Assembly (NCBI GenBank): GCA_028701945.1
Contig: JAQVPT010000054.1
Location: 1-15,038, forward strand
Source of the DNA: Bacteroidales bacterium
GTDB taxonomy: Bacteria > Bacteroidota > Bacteroidia > Bacteroidales > ML635J-15
Direction of reading: 5' to 3'
Length of the DNA: 15,038 bases
In this document: positions 1 to 7,388 of the stretch, one piece after another
Position numbering within the stretch: the stretch's first letter is position 1
Layout: every line of letters starts with the position of its first letter
The notes under the pieces: model-generated
The model's input: only the letters and a program-made list of their open reading frames with translations
Told to the model about the DNA's origin: nothing
The model's database searches: none
Position numbers and translations under genes: made by a program

Positions 1-209
1 TGGTAAACGACTGTACCTTCGGGCGAACCATCAAGAACAGACAAACGAATTTGAATATTCGTATTTTCCATAGGGTTACTATCGCCATCGCGGGCAATTG
101 CTTGGAAGTTAATCGCTTGTGGTACTTGAGCGAAAACTGATGAGCTGATTAGCAAATTAGCTAATGTGATGATTAACACTGCTCCGAATTTTGTAATTTT
201 ATTTTTCAT
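1..209 (-). CDS. Exported surface protein, N-terminal part only (cut by window edge)
   Basis: The first 69 codons run from an ATG at 209-207 off the left edge of the window. The protein begins with a lysine-rich start and a hydrophobic stretch ending in SSSVFAQ, a good signal peptidase I signal peptide. The mature part opens with VPQAINFQAIARDGDSNP and continues into IQIRLSVLDGSPEGTVVY. This opening is typical of large Bacteroidota surface proteins, where it forms a beta-sandwich ahead of variable repeats or a chaperone-type tail; the rest is not visible, so the function is open. It lies 18 bases downstream of the T9SS cargo-like gene at 228-728 on the same strand and probably shares its transcript. 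No purine-rich ribosome binding site precedes the ATG, which is normal for the phylum. Confidence 0.7.
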   Translation of the reverse strand, partial: MKNKITKFGAVLIITLANLLISSSVFAQVPQAINFQAIARDGDSNPMENTNIQIRLSVLDGSPEGTVVY

Positions 210-227
210 TATTATTAATTTTAACGG

Positions 228-728
228 TTATAATTTTATAAATTTAATTTCTCCGATATTTTCGCCAGCAACGGAATAGCCTCTGATATAGTAATTGCCA
301 GTTTGCAGGTTTGTAACTTCGATTTGGAATATTTTGTCGCTACTTGATTTCGTTTGTTGCAAAACTAACTTACCAAGTGCATCAAAAACCTGAAATGCCA
401 CAGTTTCACTATTAAGTCCGTTTATCTGTAAATTCAAAACGTCTGCAACAGGGTTTGGGTAAACCAATACTTGTGCATTTTGCTGAATTACAGTCGGGTT
501 TGCTGTTGGCACATCGGGAATTCCGCCAGTGTCTTCATTATCACTTTGCCCACCGGCATCTAAACTTATGCCATCGGCATTTATCGAAAACACAAACAAC
601 TCGCCAATTGTGGCACTTATTCCGTTGTTGGAAATACCACCGGAGGAGAGAGTTACGCGGTCGAGGTTTTGGGCTTTGCATATTACAAAAGCTCCCAAAA
701 ATAGTAGTAGTAAAATTGTTTTATTCAT
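228..728 (-). CDS. Small secreted protein with T9SS type A sorting domain
   Basis: This 166-residue protein has a signal peptide (about residues 1-19, ending CKA before Gln20). A short N-terminal unit follows, with VTLSSGG at 25-31 and ISATIGELF at 37-45, a pattern common in short Bacteroidota surface proteins. A low-complexity linker spans about 57-85. The C-terminal sorting domain covers about 88-166, with the hallmarks YPNPVADVLNL (90-100), ALGKLV (117-122), GNYYIRG (144-150) and a basic end KFIKL. In known T9SS cargo this domain directs passage across the outer membrane and is then removed, often in exchange for a lipopolysaccharide anchor. Little is left for a catalytic domain, so a structural or adhesive role is more likely, but this is inference. 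It heads a likely two-gene unit with the truncated gene at 1-209. Confidence 0.85.
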   Translation of the reverse strand: MNKTILLLLFLGAFVICKAQNLDRVTLSSGGISNNGISATIGELFVFSINADGISLDAGGQSDNEDTGGIPDVPTANPTVIQQNAQVLVYPNPVADVLNLQINGLNSETVAFQVFDALGKLVLQQTKSSSDKIFQIEVTNLQTGNYYIRGYSVAGENIGEIKFIKL

Positions 729-793
729 AAAAATTGGTCTTAAAATTATATAATACTAAGTTGAGTTAATTTAATTTGCTTTTAAATATCATT

Positions 794-824
794 CAAAAGT
801 AGTGATTTTTTCTATTTATGCAAA
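794..824 (-). promoter_or_regulatory. Bacteroidota-type promoter for the 728->1 unit
   Basis: On the minus strand the -7 element is TACTTTTG (801-794), an exact match to TAnnTTTG. The -33 element is TTTG (824-821). The 19-base spacer between TTG and the -7 box lies within the range reported for this phylum (about 17-23). It would start transcription roughly 60 bases upstream of the ATG at 728. This is the only promoter in the window for which both elements are clear. Confidence 0.7.
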
Positions 825-924
825 TGTTTAATAAAATATTATTAGATTTATTTTATAGATGAAAATGGGAAATGCTGTCGAAATGCAGATTGCAACAGTG
901 GGCGGCATGACACATGATATTGGG

Positions 925-991
925 TTTGAATTGTAGGTGAAATTAATCCTTCGTCTCCGCTAAGGAACCAGAATTTTACCTACAATTCAAA
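925..991. repeat. Palindromic element, copy 1 (GTAGGT family)
   Basis: Arms at 925-944 and 972-991 are inverted repeats matching at 19 of 20 positions; the one difference could form a G-U pair in RNA. Inside the loop, TCCTT (946-950) and AAGGA (962-966) can extend the structure. The arms carry the core GTAGGTGAAATT, shared with palindromes at 7389-7422 and 7468-7510. The element lies in the 306-base gap (729-1034) between divergent genes. Apart from this palindrome and the promoters on either side, I see nothing else in that gap. Confidence 0.7.
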
Positions 992-1000
992 AAAAATTAT

Positions 1001-1008
1001 TATATTTG
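1001..1008 (+). promoter_or_regulatory. Candidate -7 promoter element for the triple-fusion gene
   Basis: TATATTTG matches TAnnTTTG exactly and lies 26 bases before the ATG at 1035. No TTG is seen at the expected -33 distance; that position falls in the right arm of the palindrome at 972-991. Only half of the promoter is therefore supported. Confidence 0.45.
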
Positions 1009-1034
1009 TAAAAGATTAAACAAAAGGAATTATA

Positions 1035-3530
1035 ATGTATAGAAATATATTCATATTACTCGTAATGTTATTAATGAACAGAACTTGCATCGATTCAAAC
1101 GCTCAAAACCATAATAATATGACAAACAGAAAAGCAGTAGTTGCCGGACAATTTTATTCGGGAGATAAAAAAACTCTTACAAATGACTTAACTAACTTAT
1201 TTGCGAAAGCAAAACAAAGACAAACAGATGCTATTGCGGTTATTTCGCCACATGCAGGATATGTATTTAGCGGTGAAGTTGCTGCAAGTGCAATTAATCA
1301 GATAAATCCTGATAAAGAATACAAAAATATATTTGTAATCGCCTCAAGTCATACCACATATTTTAACGGAGCTTCAATTTACAATATTGGAAATTACGAA
1401 ACGCCACTTGGTGAAGTAAAAGTAAATATCGACTTGTGTAATGAACTCATTAAAAATAATGATATATTCAATTTTAACCCCGAGGCTCATAAAACCGAAC
1501 ATAGCATAGAAGTTCAACTTCCATTTTTACAATTTCATTTACAAAAAGATTTTCAAATTGTACCTATTGTAATTGGCAGCGATGGTATTAATACGCCAAA
1601 GCTAGTCGCAGAGGCTCTCCGCCCCTATTTTAATGATGATAATCTATTTGTCATTTCAAGTGATTTTTCACATTACCCTGAATATTCTGATGCTGTGGAT
1701 ACTGACAAAACTACTGCTGATGCTGTCTGTAGCGGAAATCCAGTTTTATTAATAGACATTATTAATACTTGCAAAAGTTCAGATATAAAAAATCTTGCAA
1801 CAAATATTTGTGGCTGGTCAGCTGCACTCAGCCTTATGTATCTTACACAAGATAATTACAATTATAATCAAATTGAATATCAAAACTCTGGCGACTCGCC
1901 GTATGGCAGTAAAGACAGAGTGGTTGGATATTGGGCAATATCAATAAGCTCAAAAAATGATGCAAGTTTTAAGCTAAGCGATGAAGATAAAAAACAGCTC
2001 TTAGAAATTGCTCGTTTGGCAGTTGAGACAAAATTAAAAGAAAATTCAAAACCTAGTCTTAATTTGGATAACTACAGCGAAAATCTTAAAAGCCATTGCG
2101 GTGCTTTTGTTACTCTTCACAAAGAAGGCAATTTAAGAGGCTGTATAGGAAGATTTGACCCCGACATCCCATTATATGAAGTTATTATCGAAATGGCAAT
2201 AGCCGCGGCTCTTAACGATTCCAGATTTTCGCCTGTAACCCTTGCTGAGTTTGATGAAATAGACTTTGAAATATCAGTTTTAACTCCGATGAAAAAAATT
2301 GACAATGTCTCAGAGATTGAGCTTGGACGTCATGGAATTTACATCAAAAAAGGATATCGTGGAGGAACATTTTTGCCACAGGTTGCAACTGACACAGGTT
2401 GGACTCTAGAAGAATTCCTTGGACATTGTGCTCGCGATAAAGCTGGACTCAGTTATGATGGCTGGAAAGATGCCGATGTATATACTTACGAAGCAATTGT
2501 CTTTTCTGAAAAAGATTTAGAAACAAAACAAAATAATATAGCTAAATATTACGAAAAACTTGAAGACAATAAAGTTCTTTGCACACTGTGTCCACACGGC
2601 TGTATCCTCAAACCTGGCAAAACTGGACTATGTAATGCACGTAAAAATGAAAATGGAGAATTAATTGCACTAACTTATGGTAAACTTATTGCCATTCACA
2701 TCGATCCTATCGAAAAGAAACCTCTCTATCACTTTAAACCACAAAGCGAAACTTTTTCGATTGGCTCAGCAGGTTGTAATTTGCACTGCAAAAATTGTCA
2801 AAATTCAAGCATTTCACAAAAATCAATAAACGAACACGATTACACCGAAGCAACGCCTGAACAAATTGTAAATGCTGCAATTCAAAACAATTGCAAATCG
2901 ATTTCATATACTTATACTGAACCAACGATTTTTTATGAACTTGTGTTAGAGACATCAAAACTTGCGCACAAAAAAGGTTTACAAAACATTATTGTTTCCA
3001 ATGGTTTCATAAATCAAGAGCCACTTTTAGAACTTATCCCATACATAGATGCAGCTAATATCGACCTAAAATGTTTTAATGATTCAATATATCGAGATAT
3101 TACAACTGCAAGTTTACAACCTATTCTTAACACATTAATAACACTTAAAGAAAACGGCGTTTGGTTAGAAATCACTAATCTTATTATTCCAGGTCATACT
3201 GACGACCTTAAAATGATTGAAGAAATGTGCGATTGGCTTGCTAACAATGGCTTTAAGGATACACCTCTACATTTTAGCAGATTTCATCCATCATACAAAA
3301 TGTCTGATGTACCATCTACGCCACAAGCGACCCTCGAAAAAGCTTATAAAATCGCAAAAGATAAAGGAATAAAATACGTATATCTTGGAAATACACAGAC
3401 CGAGAAATCAAACACCTATTGCCCTTATTGTAATGCGAAAATAATTGAGCGGAATGGCTTTAGTACTAATGCGAAAAACTTTAAAGGTATTTGTCCAAAG
3501 TGCGGGAAACTTATTAATGGAGATTGGTAA
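1035..3530 (+). CDS. Memo-AMMECR1-radical SAM triple fusion (AmmeMemoRadiSam system)
   Basis: The 831-residue protein joins three families normally encoded as neighbouring genes. Residues about 30-300 are Memo (AmmeMemoRadiSam protein B, LigB-like fold): SPHAGY with His73, SSH with His106, SSDFSH with Asp210 and His213, and NICGWS with Cys259 match the conserved metal-pocket positions of the family. Residues about 312-492 are AMMECR1 (protein A), with its signature LRGCIG at 367-372. Residues about 505-790 are a PflA-like radical SAM enzyme: a CTLCPHGC cysteine set from 516, then CNLHCKNC (581-588), the CxxxCxxC motif that holds the 4Fe-4S cluster and binds SAM. The end adds CPYC (796-799) and CPKC (820-823), which resembles a zinc ribbon. 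The system's reaction is unknown. The first 25 or so residues look like a signal peptide ending SNAQ; Met29 (position 1119) is an alternative start that would give a cytoplasmic protein. The gene appears to stand alone. Confidence 0.93.
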   Translation: MYRNIFILLVMLLMNRTCIDSNAQNHNNMTNRKAVVAGQFYSGDKKTLTNDLTNLFAKAKQRQTDAIAVISPHAGYVFSGEVAASAINQINPDKEYKNIFVIASSHTTYFNGASIYNIGNYETPLGEVKVNIDLCNELIKNNDIFNFNPEAHKTEHSIEVQLPFLQFHLQKDFQIVPIVIGSDGINTPKLVAEALRPYFNDDNLFVISSDFSHYPEYSDAVDTDKTTADAVCSGNPVLLIDIINTCKSSDIKNLATNICGWSAALSLMYLTQDNYNYNQIEYQNSGDSPYGSKDRVVGYWAISISSKNDASFKLSDEDKKQLLEIARLAVETKLKENSKPSLNLDNYSENLKSHCGAFVTLHKEGNLRGCIGRFDPDIPLYEVIIEMAIAAALNDSRFSPVTLAEFDEIDFEISVLTPMKKIDNVSEIELGRHGIYIKKGYRGGTFLPQVATDTGWTLEEFLGHCARDKAGLSYDGWKDADVYTYEAIVFSEKDLETKQNNIAKYYEKLEDNKVLCTLCPHGCILKPGKTGLCNARKNENGELIALTYGKLIAIHIDPIEKKPLYHFKPQSETFSIGSAGCNLHCKNCQNSSISQKSINEHDYTEATPEQIVNAAIQNNCKSISYTYTEPTIFYELVLETSKLAHKKGLQNIIVSNGFINQEPLLELIPYIDAANIDLKCFNDSIYRDITTASLQPILNTLITLKENGVWLEITNLIIPGHTDDLKMIEEMCDWLANNGFKDTPLHFSRFHPSYKMSDVPSTPQATLEKAYKIAKDKGIKYVYLGNTQTEKSNTYCPYCNAKIIERNGFSTNAKNFKGICPKCGKLINGDW

Positions 3531-3541
3531 TTGTAAGTAAT

Positions 3542-3573
3542 GTGATCCAGTAATCCAGTGATGCTGTGATACA
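3542..3573. repeat. Degenerate 8-bp tandem repeat, 4 units
   Basis: Four consecutive octamers, GTGATCCA, GTAATCCA, GTGATGCT and GTGATACA, start 12 bases after the stop codon of the fusion gene. It is the first of three unrelated short arrays in the 308-base gap between convergent genes (3531-3838). Confidence 0.55.
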
Positions 3574-3622
3574 GTAAATTTGCACAAATTATCACATTTG
3601 TTCTTACTTCGAATGTTCTCTT

Positions 3623-3741
3623 GTTCGTTGTTCGTTGTTCGTCGTTCGTTGTTCGTTGTTCGTTGTTCGTTGTTCGTTGTTCGTTGTTCGTTGTTCGTTG
3701 TTCGTCGTTCGTCGTTCGTTGTTCGTTGTTCGTTGTTCGTT
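3623..3741. repeat. Heptanucleotide tandem array, 17 copies of GTTCGTT
   Basis: Seventeen head-to-tail heptamers fill 119 bases. Fourteen read GTTCGTT and three (3637, 3700, 3707) read GTTCGTC; a decayed unit GTTTATT follows at 3742. A 7-base period is not a multiple of three, so the array cannot encode a simple peptide repeat. It lies between the 3' ends of two convergent genes, so it is unlikely to tune a promoter. High copy number with little divergence points to recent expansion by slippage. Confidence 0.95.
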
Positions 3742-3786
3742 GTTTATTGAGTAAAACATCTTTCTTTAAATAATCTTAATCTACAC

Positions 3787-3821
3787 TGAAACCGAAAACT
3801 GAGAACAGAGAACAGAAAACC
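3787..3821. repeat. Degenerate 7-bp tandem repeat, about 5 units
   Basis: Consecutive heptamers TGAAACC, GAAAACT, GAGAACA, GAGAACA and GAAAACC share a GARAAC core. They share the 7-base period of the larger array upstream but not its sequence. The block ends 17 bases before the 3' end of the sugar-kinase gene. Confidence 0.55.
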
Positions 3822-3838
3822 GTTCACCCAAATCTATT

Positions 3839-4783
3839 CTAGCACTCTTTCATTCTATCATTCATCACATAATCCATCACAAAATCATCACAAACATAAT
3901 TATCATAGCTTAAACAAACATTTATTGCAAAATCAATAGCTACTCGAATAATCTTACGCCAAACATTATGGTCTAATGTTTCTAAATCTGAGGCAAAAAT
4001 GCCTTCACGGATAATAGCATATATCAATCCTGCACTAAAATTATCTCCTGCACCAACAGTGGATACTGGGTCGATGCGAGGAACATCAAAAATTTTGTGA
4101 AAATCGTTTGTAAAAAGATTAACCCCATATTTATTTGCAGTATAAATCAAATTTTTACAACCAAACTTTGTTACAATATCGTTAGTGTTAATTGCAGACG
4201 ATGCTTCAAACAGATTTTGAAAATCCTCGTTCGATCCTTTGACAATATGCGATAAAGCAATATTTTCATGAACATAATCAATTATCTGGTCTCTGATCTT
4301 TATATGTACTGGTCTAAAATTAGGATCATAAATAATAAGTGCTCCATTATCTCTTGCAGTTTGTAAGCATTTCACTAAATCTTCGCGAACTTCTTTTTTT
4401 ATTGATGTAAACGACCCGAAAAGTACAATATCCTCTTTTTTTACTTCTGGAAATACAATTTTTAATTTCCCATCAACACGAATTTTATAAAAACTGTACG
4501 AAGGCTCATTATGCTCATTTAAAAAAGCAAGCAACATTCGCGACTTAGCACCGCTGTATAAAGTCAAATATTTTGTTGAAACTCGATTATCGACTAAAAA
4601 ATCTGCAATTATATTTCCAATAGCATCATCAGCCTGATCTCCAACAACATAAACTTTTTCGCCTAATCGCCCAAGACTCACGGCTGCATTTAACACAGGA
4701 CCACCAGGACGTGACTCAATTGCTTTTCCTCCTTGAAATAAAATATCATAAACAGTTTCGCCAATACAGTAAACTTTTCGCAT
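3839..4783 (-). CDS. PfkB-family sugar kinase (fructokinase/ribokinase-like)
   Basis: The protein has 314 residues, a normal length for the family. It opens with a strand and GETVYD (8-13), followed by the glycine-rich substrate segment RPGGPVLNAAVSLGRLG (25-41). Further family marks are YDPNFRP (152-158) and KGSNEDF (182-188). The C-terminal PfkB signature is DPVSTVGAGDNFSAG (238-252), where Asp247 of GAGD is the expected catalytic base and the glycines form the anion hole. These features support ATP-dependent phosphorylation of a sugar hydroxyl. The sequence resembles bacterial fructokinases more than phosphofructokinases, but no sugar-use genes lie nearby, so the substrate is undetermined. 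The gene is transcribed alone and converges on the fusion gene across the tandem arrays. Start ATG at 4783 is the natural one, since the first strand begins at residue 3. Confidence 0.88.
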   Translation of the reverse strand: MRKVYCIGETVYDILFQGGKAIESRPGGPVLNAAVSLGRLGEKVYVVGDQADDAIGNIIADFLVDNRVSTKYLTLYSGAKSRMLLAFLNEHNEPSYSFYKIRVDGKLKIVFPEVKKEDIVLFGSFTSIKKEVREDLVKCLQTARDNGALIIYDPNFRPVHIKIRDQIIDYVHENIALSHIVKGSNEDFQNLFEASSAINTNDIVTKFGCKNLIYTANKYGVNLFTNDFHKIFDVPRIDPVSTVGAGDNFSAGLIYAIIREGIFASDLETLDHNVWRKIIRVAIDFAINVCLSYDNYVCDDFVMDYVMNDRMKEC

Positions 4784-5151
4784 ATTCTAACATTTAAAGC
4801 ATCAAAAATAATTAAAAAATAATGATGCTAAAGGATTAATTCAACAAAATAGTACCTCAACTAATTTTAATAGTTTTTACCCATCCAGTATTGTCGTTTT
4901 TAGAAAATATAAAAAGACTCGATAAAAGCATTTTTAAACGAACAACAATGATTAGAAAAATAAAATATTTATAGATGAAATACATAGCAAATACACTAAA
5001 AGTTTTAACTATACATAAAACAAATTGGAAATAATCTCAATCATTCCAAACAATTTTGTTCATAACGATATTTTCTTAAATATTTCATAGGTTATTTGTT
5101 GTATTAAAGATTTCTCAAATTACAGATTCAAACAAAACGAATTTCAATCCT
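4784..5151. other. AT-rich intergenic spacer without a recognisable gene
   Basis: These 368 bases lie between two minus-strand genes and are very AT-rich. No credible ORF, tRNA or strong hairpin was found. On the minus strand TATTTTTG (4810-4803) matches the -7 consensus and lies 20 bases before the sugar-kinase ATG, but no -33 TTG sits at a proper distance. Otherwise I see nothing in it. Confidence 0.6.
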
Positions 5152-5823
5152 CTAATAATAACAATTATACATTACCGTATCGCCTGGAGTGCAATAAACC
5201 TGACTATCAACAATTTTTGATTGGTCTTGATGTATTGATATATAATTAATAGTAATATAATCGCCTCCAACAACTTTACAAACGAAAGAGGTATCGACAT
5301 AAGCACCATAAAAATATCTAAAGTCTGGACCACAACAAACATTACACTCAGGATTAATATTAAGAAATCGTATTTTAACAACATCATCAGGGTCATAAGG
5401 GAAACCATTATATACTCGCACATTAATAAATGATGCTTTTGGAATAATATCGTTAATTACATAATCTGACTCGGCATTTTGTGGTTCAAAGGTATTATTA
5501 ACAGTATGATAGCCATCTTTTGAGAATTTTAGTCGCATTTTTACAAAATTCCTACTTTCAAATTCAATTAAAAACTTACCCTCCGAATTTGTAAAGGCCT
5601 CTTTAAAAGGTACAAATGCAGAATTAAAGCTTCCGCTGATAATCTCAGTAATTTCAAATTCAACTTTAGCATTTGCGACTGGCTCACCAGTTGACATGTC
5701 AGTTAAAGTACCGCTCAATTGATTATATTCTGTTTTGCCACAATATGACAAAACACATAATGTGCAAATCGTAATTAGCACAAAACTCAATTTATAGACT
5801 GTATGAAAATTAAATTTCAACAC
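5152..5823 (-). CDS. Cysteine-rich predicted lipoprotein with carboxypeptidase-regulatory-like domain
   Basis: The 223-residue protein starts with a basic and hydrophobic leader and a probable lipobox LSYC, which would make Cys28 the lipidated residue; the Tyr at -1 is atypical, so the lipid anchor is likely but not certain. Residues about 36-112 form a carboxypeptidase-regulatory-like/transthyretin-type beta-sandwich: LSGTLTDMSTGEPVANAKVEF, then FTNSEGKFLIEF and LKFSKDGYHTV. Such domains are common in Bacteroidota surface lipoproteins and often act as structural or binding modules. The C-terminal half is not recognised and holds six cysteines (160, 163, 164, 182, 211, 221), including a CNVCC cluster, which suggests disulfides after export or a bound metal. 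It is divergent from the dipeptidase gene at 5886, with 62 bases between the starts. A minus-strand TAATTTTG (5868-5861) is a weak -7 candidate without a -33 partner. Confidence 0.72.
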   Translation of the reverse strand: MLKFNFHTVYKLSFVLITICTLCVLSYCGKTEYNQLSGTLTDMSTGEPVANAKVEFEITEIISGSFNSAFVPFKEAFTNSEGKFLIEFESRNFVKMRLKFSKDGYHTVNNTFEPQNAESDYVINDIIPKASFINVRVYNGFPYDPDDVVKIRFLNINPECNVCCGPDFRYFYGAYVDTSFVCKVVGGDYITINYISIHQDQSKIVDSQVYCTPGDTVMYNCYY

Positions 5824-5885
5824 TAGATTTTTAAAATAAAAAAATATTTATTAACTTTAACAAAATTAATAAAAAAAACGATATC

Positions 5886-7343
5886 ATGAGTATTTTAGGA
5901 AATTTAGAACCAAAAAATGTTTGGAAATATTTTGAAGACATCACAAAAGTGCCACGTCCTTCAAAAAAAGAAGAGAAAATAATTGAATTTCTTCTTAAAT
6001 TTGGAAAAGATAATAATTTAGAAACCAAAAGAGACCAAATTGGTAATGTTTTAATAAAGAAACCAGCCACGGCAGGTATGGAGAATGTTAAATCTGTTAT
6101 TTTGCAGAGCCATATGGATATGGTTTGTGAAGCCAATCGAGATACAAAGATTGATTTCGAAAATGACCGAATTACACCATATATTGATGGCGAGTGGGTA
6201 AAAGCTAAAGGTACTACTCTCGGAGCAGATGACGGTATTGGAGTTGCAGCATCAATGGCAATTTTAACTGACAATACTTTAAAACATGGTCCAATCGAAT
6301 GCTTATTTACTGTTGACGAAGAAACTGGTCTTACTGGAGCATTTGAAATTCAACCAGGTTTTTTTGAATCTAAAATTCTCTTAAACCTTGACTCTGAAGA
6401 CGAAGGCGAAATATTTATTGGCTGTGCAGGAGGTATTGACACTATTGCCACATTTAATTATAAATCAGAACCTGTTCCGCAAAACCACAAAGCTTACAAA
6501 ATCACTGTAAATGGACTAAAAGGCGGACATAGCGGTGACGAAATTCAAAAAGGTCTCGGTAACTCAAACAAAATGACTAATAGATTTTTACATCTATTTA
6601 CCGAAAAATACGACATCAGATTATCAAACTTTGACGGTGGTAATATGCGTAATGCTATACCACGCGAAGCTGAAATGATTTTCACAATTGATGCAACTAA
6701 AGCCAACGACATGATGACGGATTTTAAATCCTTACAAAAAAACATCATAAACGAAATAAAAATTAACGAACCGAATATTAATATAATTATTGAAGAGGCG
6801 AAAACACCCGAAACAATTATCGACAAAATAACACAAAAAAATCTTACTCTGTCGATATATGCCTGTCCTCATGGCGTACACGCTTGGAGTCCAGCAATCG
6901 AAGGTTTTGTAGAGACATCAACAAACCTTGCTTCGGTTAAATTTAAAAATGACAAAATAATTGTTGTTACAAGCCAAAGAAGCTCTGTAGATTCAGGTAA
7001 AACTGATATCAATTTAATGGTACGTAGCGTTTTTAAACTTGCAGGAGCAAGCGTAGAATCTGGTGACGGATATCCTGGTTGGGCTCCAAACCCAAATTCC
7101 GAAATATTAACTATTGCCGAAAAATCTTATGAAAAACTATTTGGCAAAAAAGCCATTGTTCGTGCAATACATGCAGGTTTGGAGTGTGGATTATTCTTAG
7201 AAAAATATCCCGACCTTGATATGATATCATTTGGTCCAACACTAAGAGCAGTGCACTCGCCTGATGAAAAAATTGAAATCAAAACAGTCGAAATGTGGTG
7301 GAAACACCTATTAGATGTTTTAGAGAATGTACCTAAAAAATAA
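5886..7343 (+). CDS. pepD: Aminoacyl-histidine dipeptidase / cytosol non-specific dipeptidase (M20)
   Basis: This 485-residue protein matches the PepD group of zinc-dependent M20 peptidases in length and motifs. Visible metal and catalytic residues, assigned by family pattern, are His76 and Asp78 (QSHMDMVCE), Asp115 in the metal-bridging loop TTLGADDGIG, Glu145 and Glu146 (FTVDEETGLTGA), Asp169 (LNLDSEDEGE) and His457 (LRAVHSPDE). The lid or dimerisation domain includes KGGHSGDEI. The enzyme has no signal peptide and should act in the cytoplasm, cleaving dipeptides such as Xaa-His left from peptide uptake or protein turnover. The start at 5886 places the conserved LEPKNVWKYFEDI opening close to the N-terminus, as in known members. 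It is followed by a small hairpin at 7354-7368 and two larger palindromes. Confidence 0.95.
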   Translation: MSILGNLEPKNVWKYFEDITKVPRPSKKEEKIIEFLLKFGKDNNLETKRDQIGNVLIKKPATAGMENVKSVILQSHMDMVCEANRDTKIDFENDRITPYIDGEWVKAKGTTLGADDGIGVAASMAILTDNTLKHGPIECLFTVDEETGLTGAFEIQPGFFESKILLNLDSEDEGEIFIGCAGGIDTIATFNYKSEPVPQNHKAYKITVNGLKGGHSGDEIQKGLGNSNKMTNRFLHLFTEKYDIRLSNFDGGNMRNAIPREAEMIFTIDATKANDMMTDFKSLQKNIINEIKINEPNINIIIEEAKTPETIIDKITQKNLTLSIYACPHGVHAWSPAIEGFVETSTNLASVKFKNDKIIVVTSQRSSVDSGKTDINLMVRSVFKLAGASVESGDGYPGWAPNPNSEILTIAEKSYEKLFGKKAIVRAIHAGLECGLFLEKYPDLDMISFGPTLRAVHSPDEKIEIKTVEMWWKHLLDVLENVPKK

Positions 7344-7353
7344 ATGTAAAAAA

Positions 7354-7368
7354 AGATTATTATAATCT
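7354..7368. terminator. Weak AT-rich hairpin after pepD, possible terminator
   Basis: AGATTAT and ATAATCT flank a single T, 10 bases after the pepD stop codon, with an A-run before it. The stem is AT-rich and no long T-run follows, so it would be a poor intrinsic terminator on the plus strand. Confidence 0.3.
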
Positions 7369-7388
7369 AATTATGTTGGTGTGGGAAA

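Noticed and set aside
455..753. Plus-strand ORFs opposite the T9SS protein gene
   Set aside because: They are antisense to a gene with clear signal peptide and sorting-domain motifs and show no family features of their own.
3623..3741. Possible CRISPR array
   Set aside because: The repeats are 7 bases long, abut each other without spacers, and no cas genes are present.
5172..5423. 83-residue minus-strand ORF
   Set aside because: It lies inside the lipoprotein gene in another frame on the same strand and has no recognisable family features; the lipoprotein frame has a signal peptide and a known domain.
5852..5868. Divergent promoters for pepD and the lipoprotein gene
   Set aside because: TAACTTTA on the plus strand misses the last consensus base, TAATTTTG on the minus strand fits, but neither has a -33 TTG; not strong enough for separate features.
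5831..6274. 147-residue minus-strand ORF opposite pepD
   Set aside because: It is antisense to the conserved metal-site region of pepD; the hydrophobic, serine-rich composition is what the reverse strand of this coding sequence would give.
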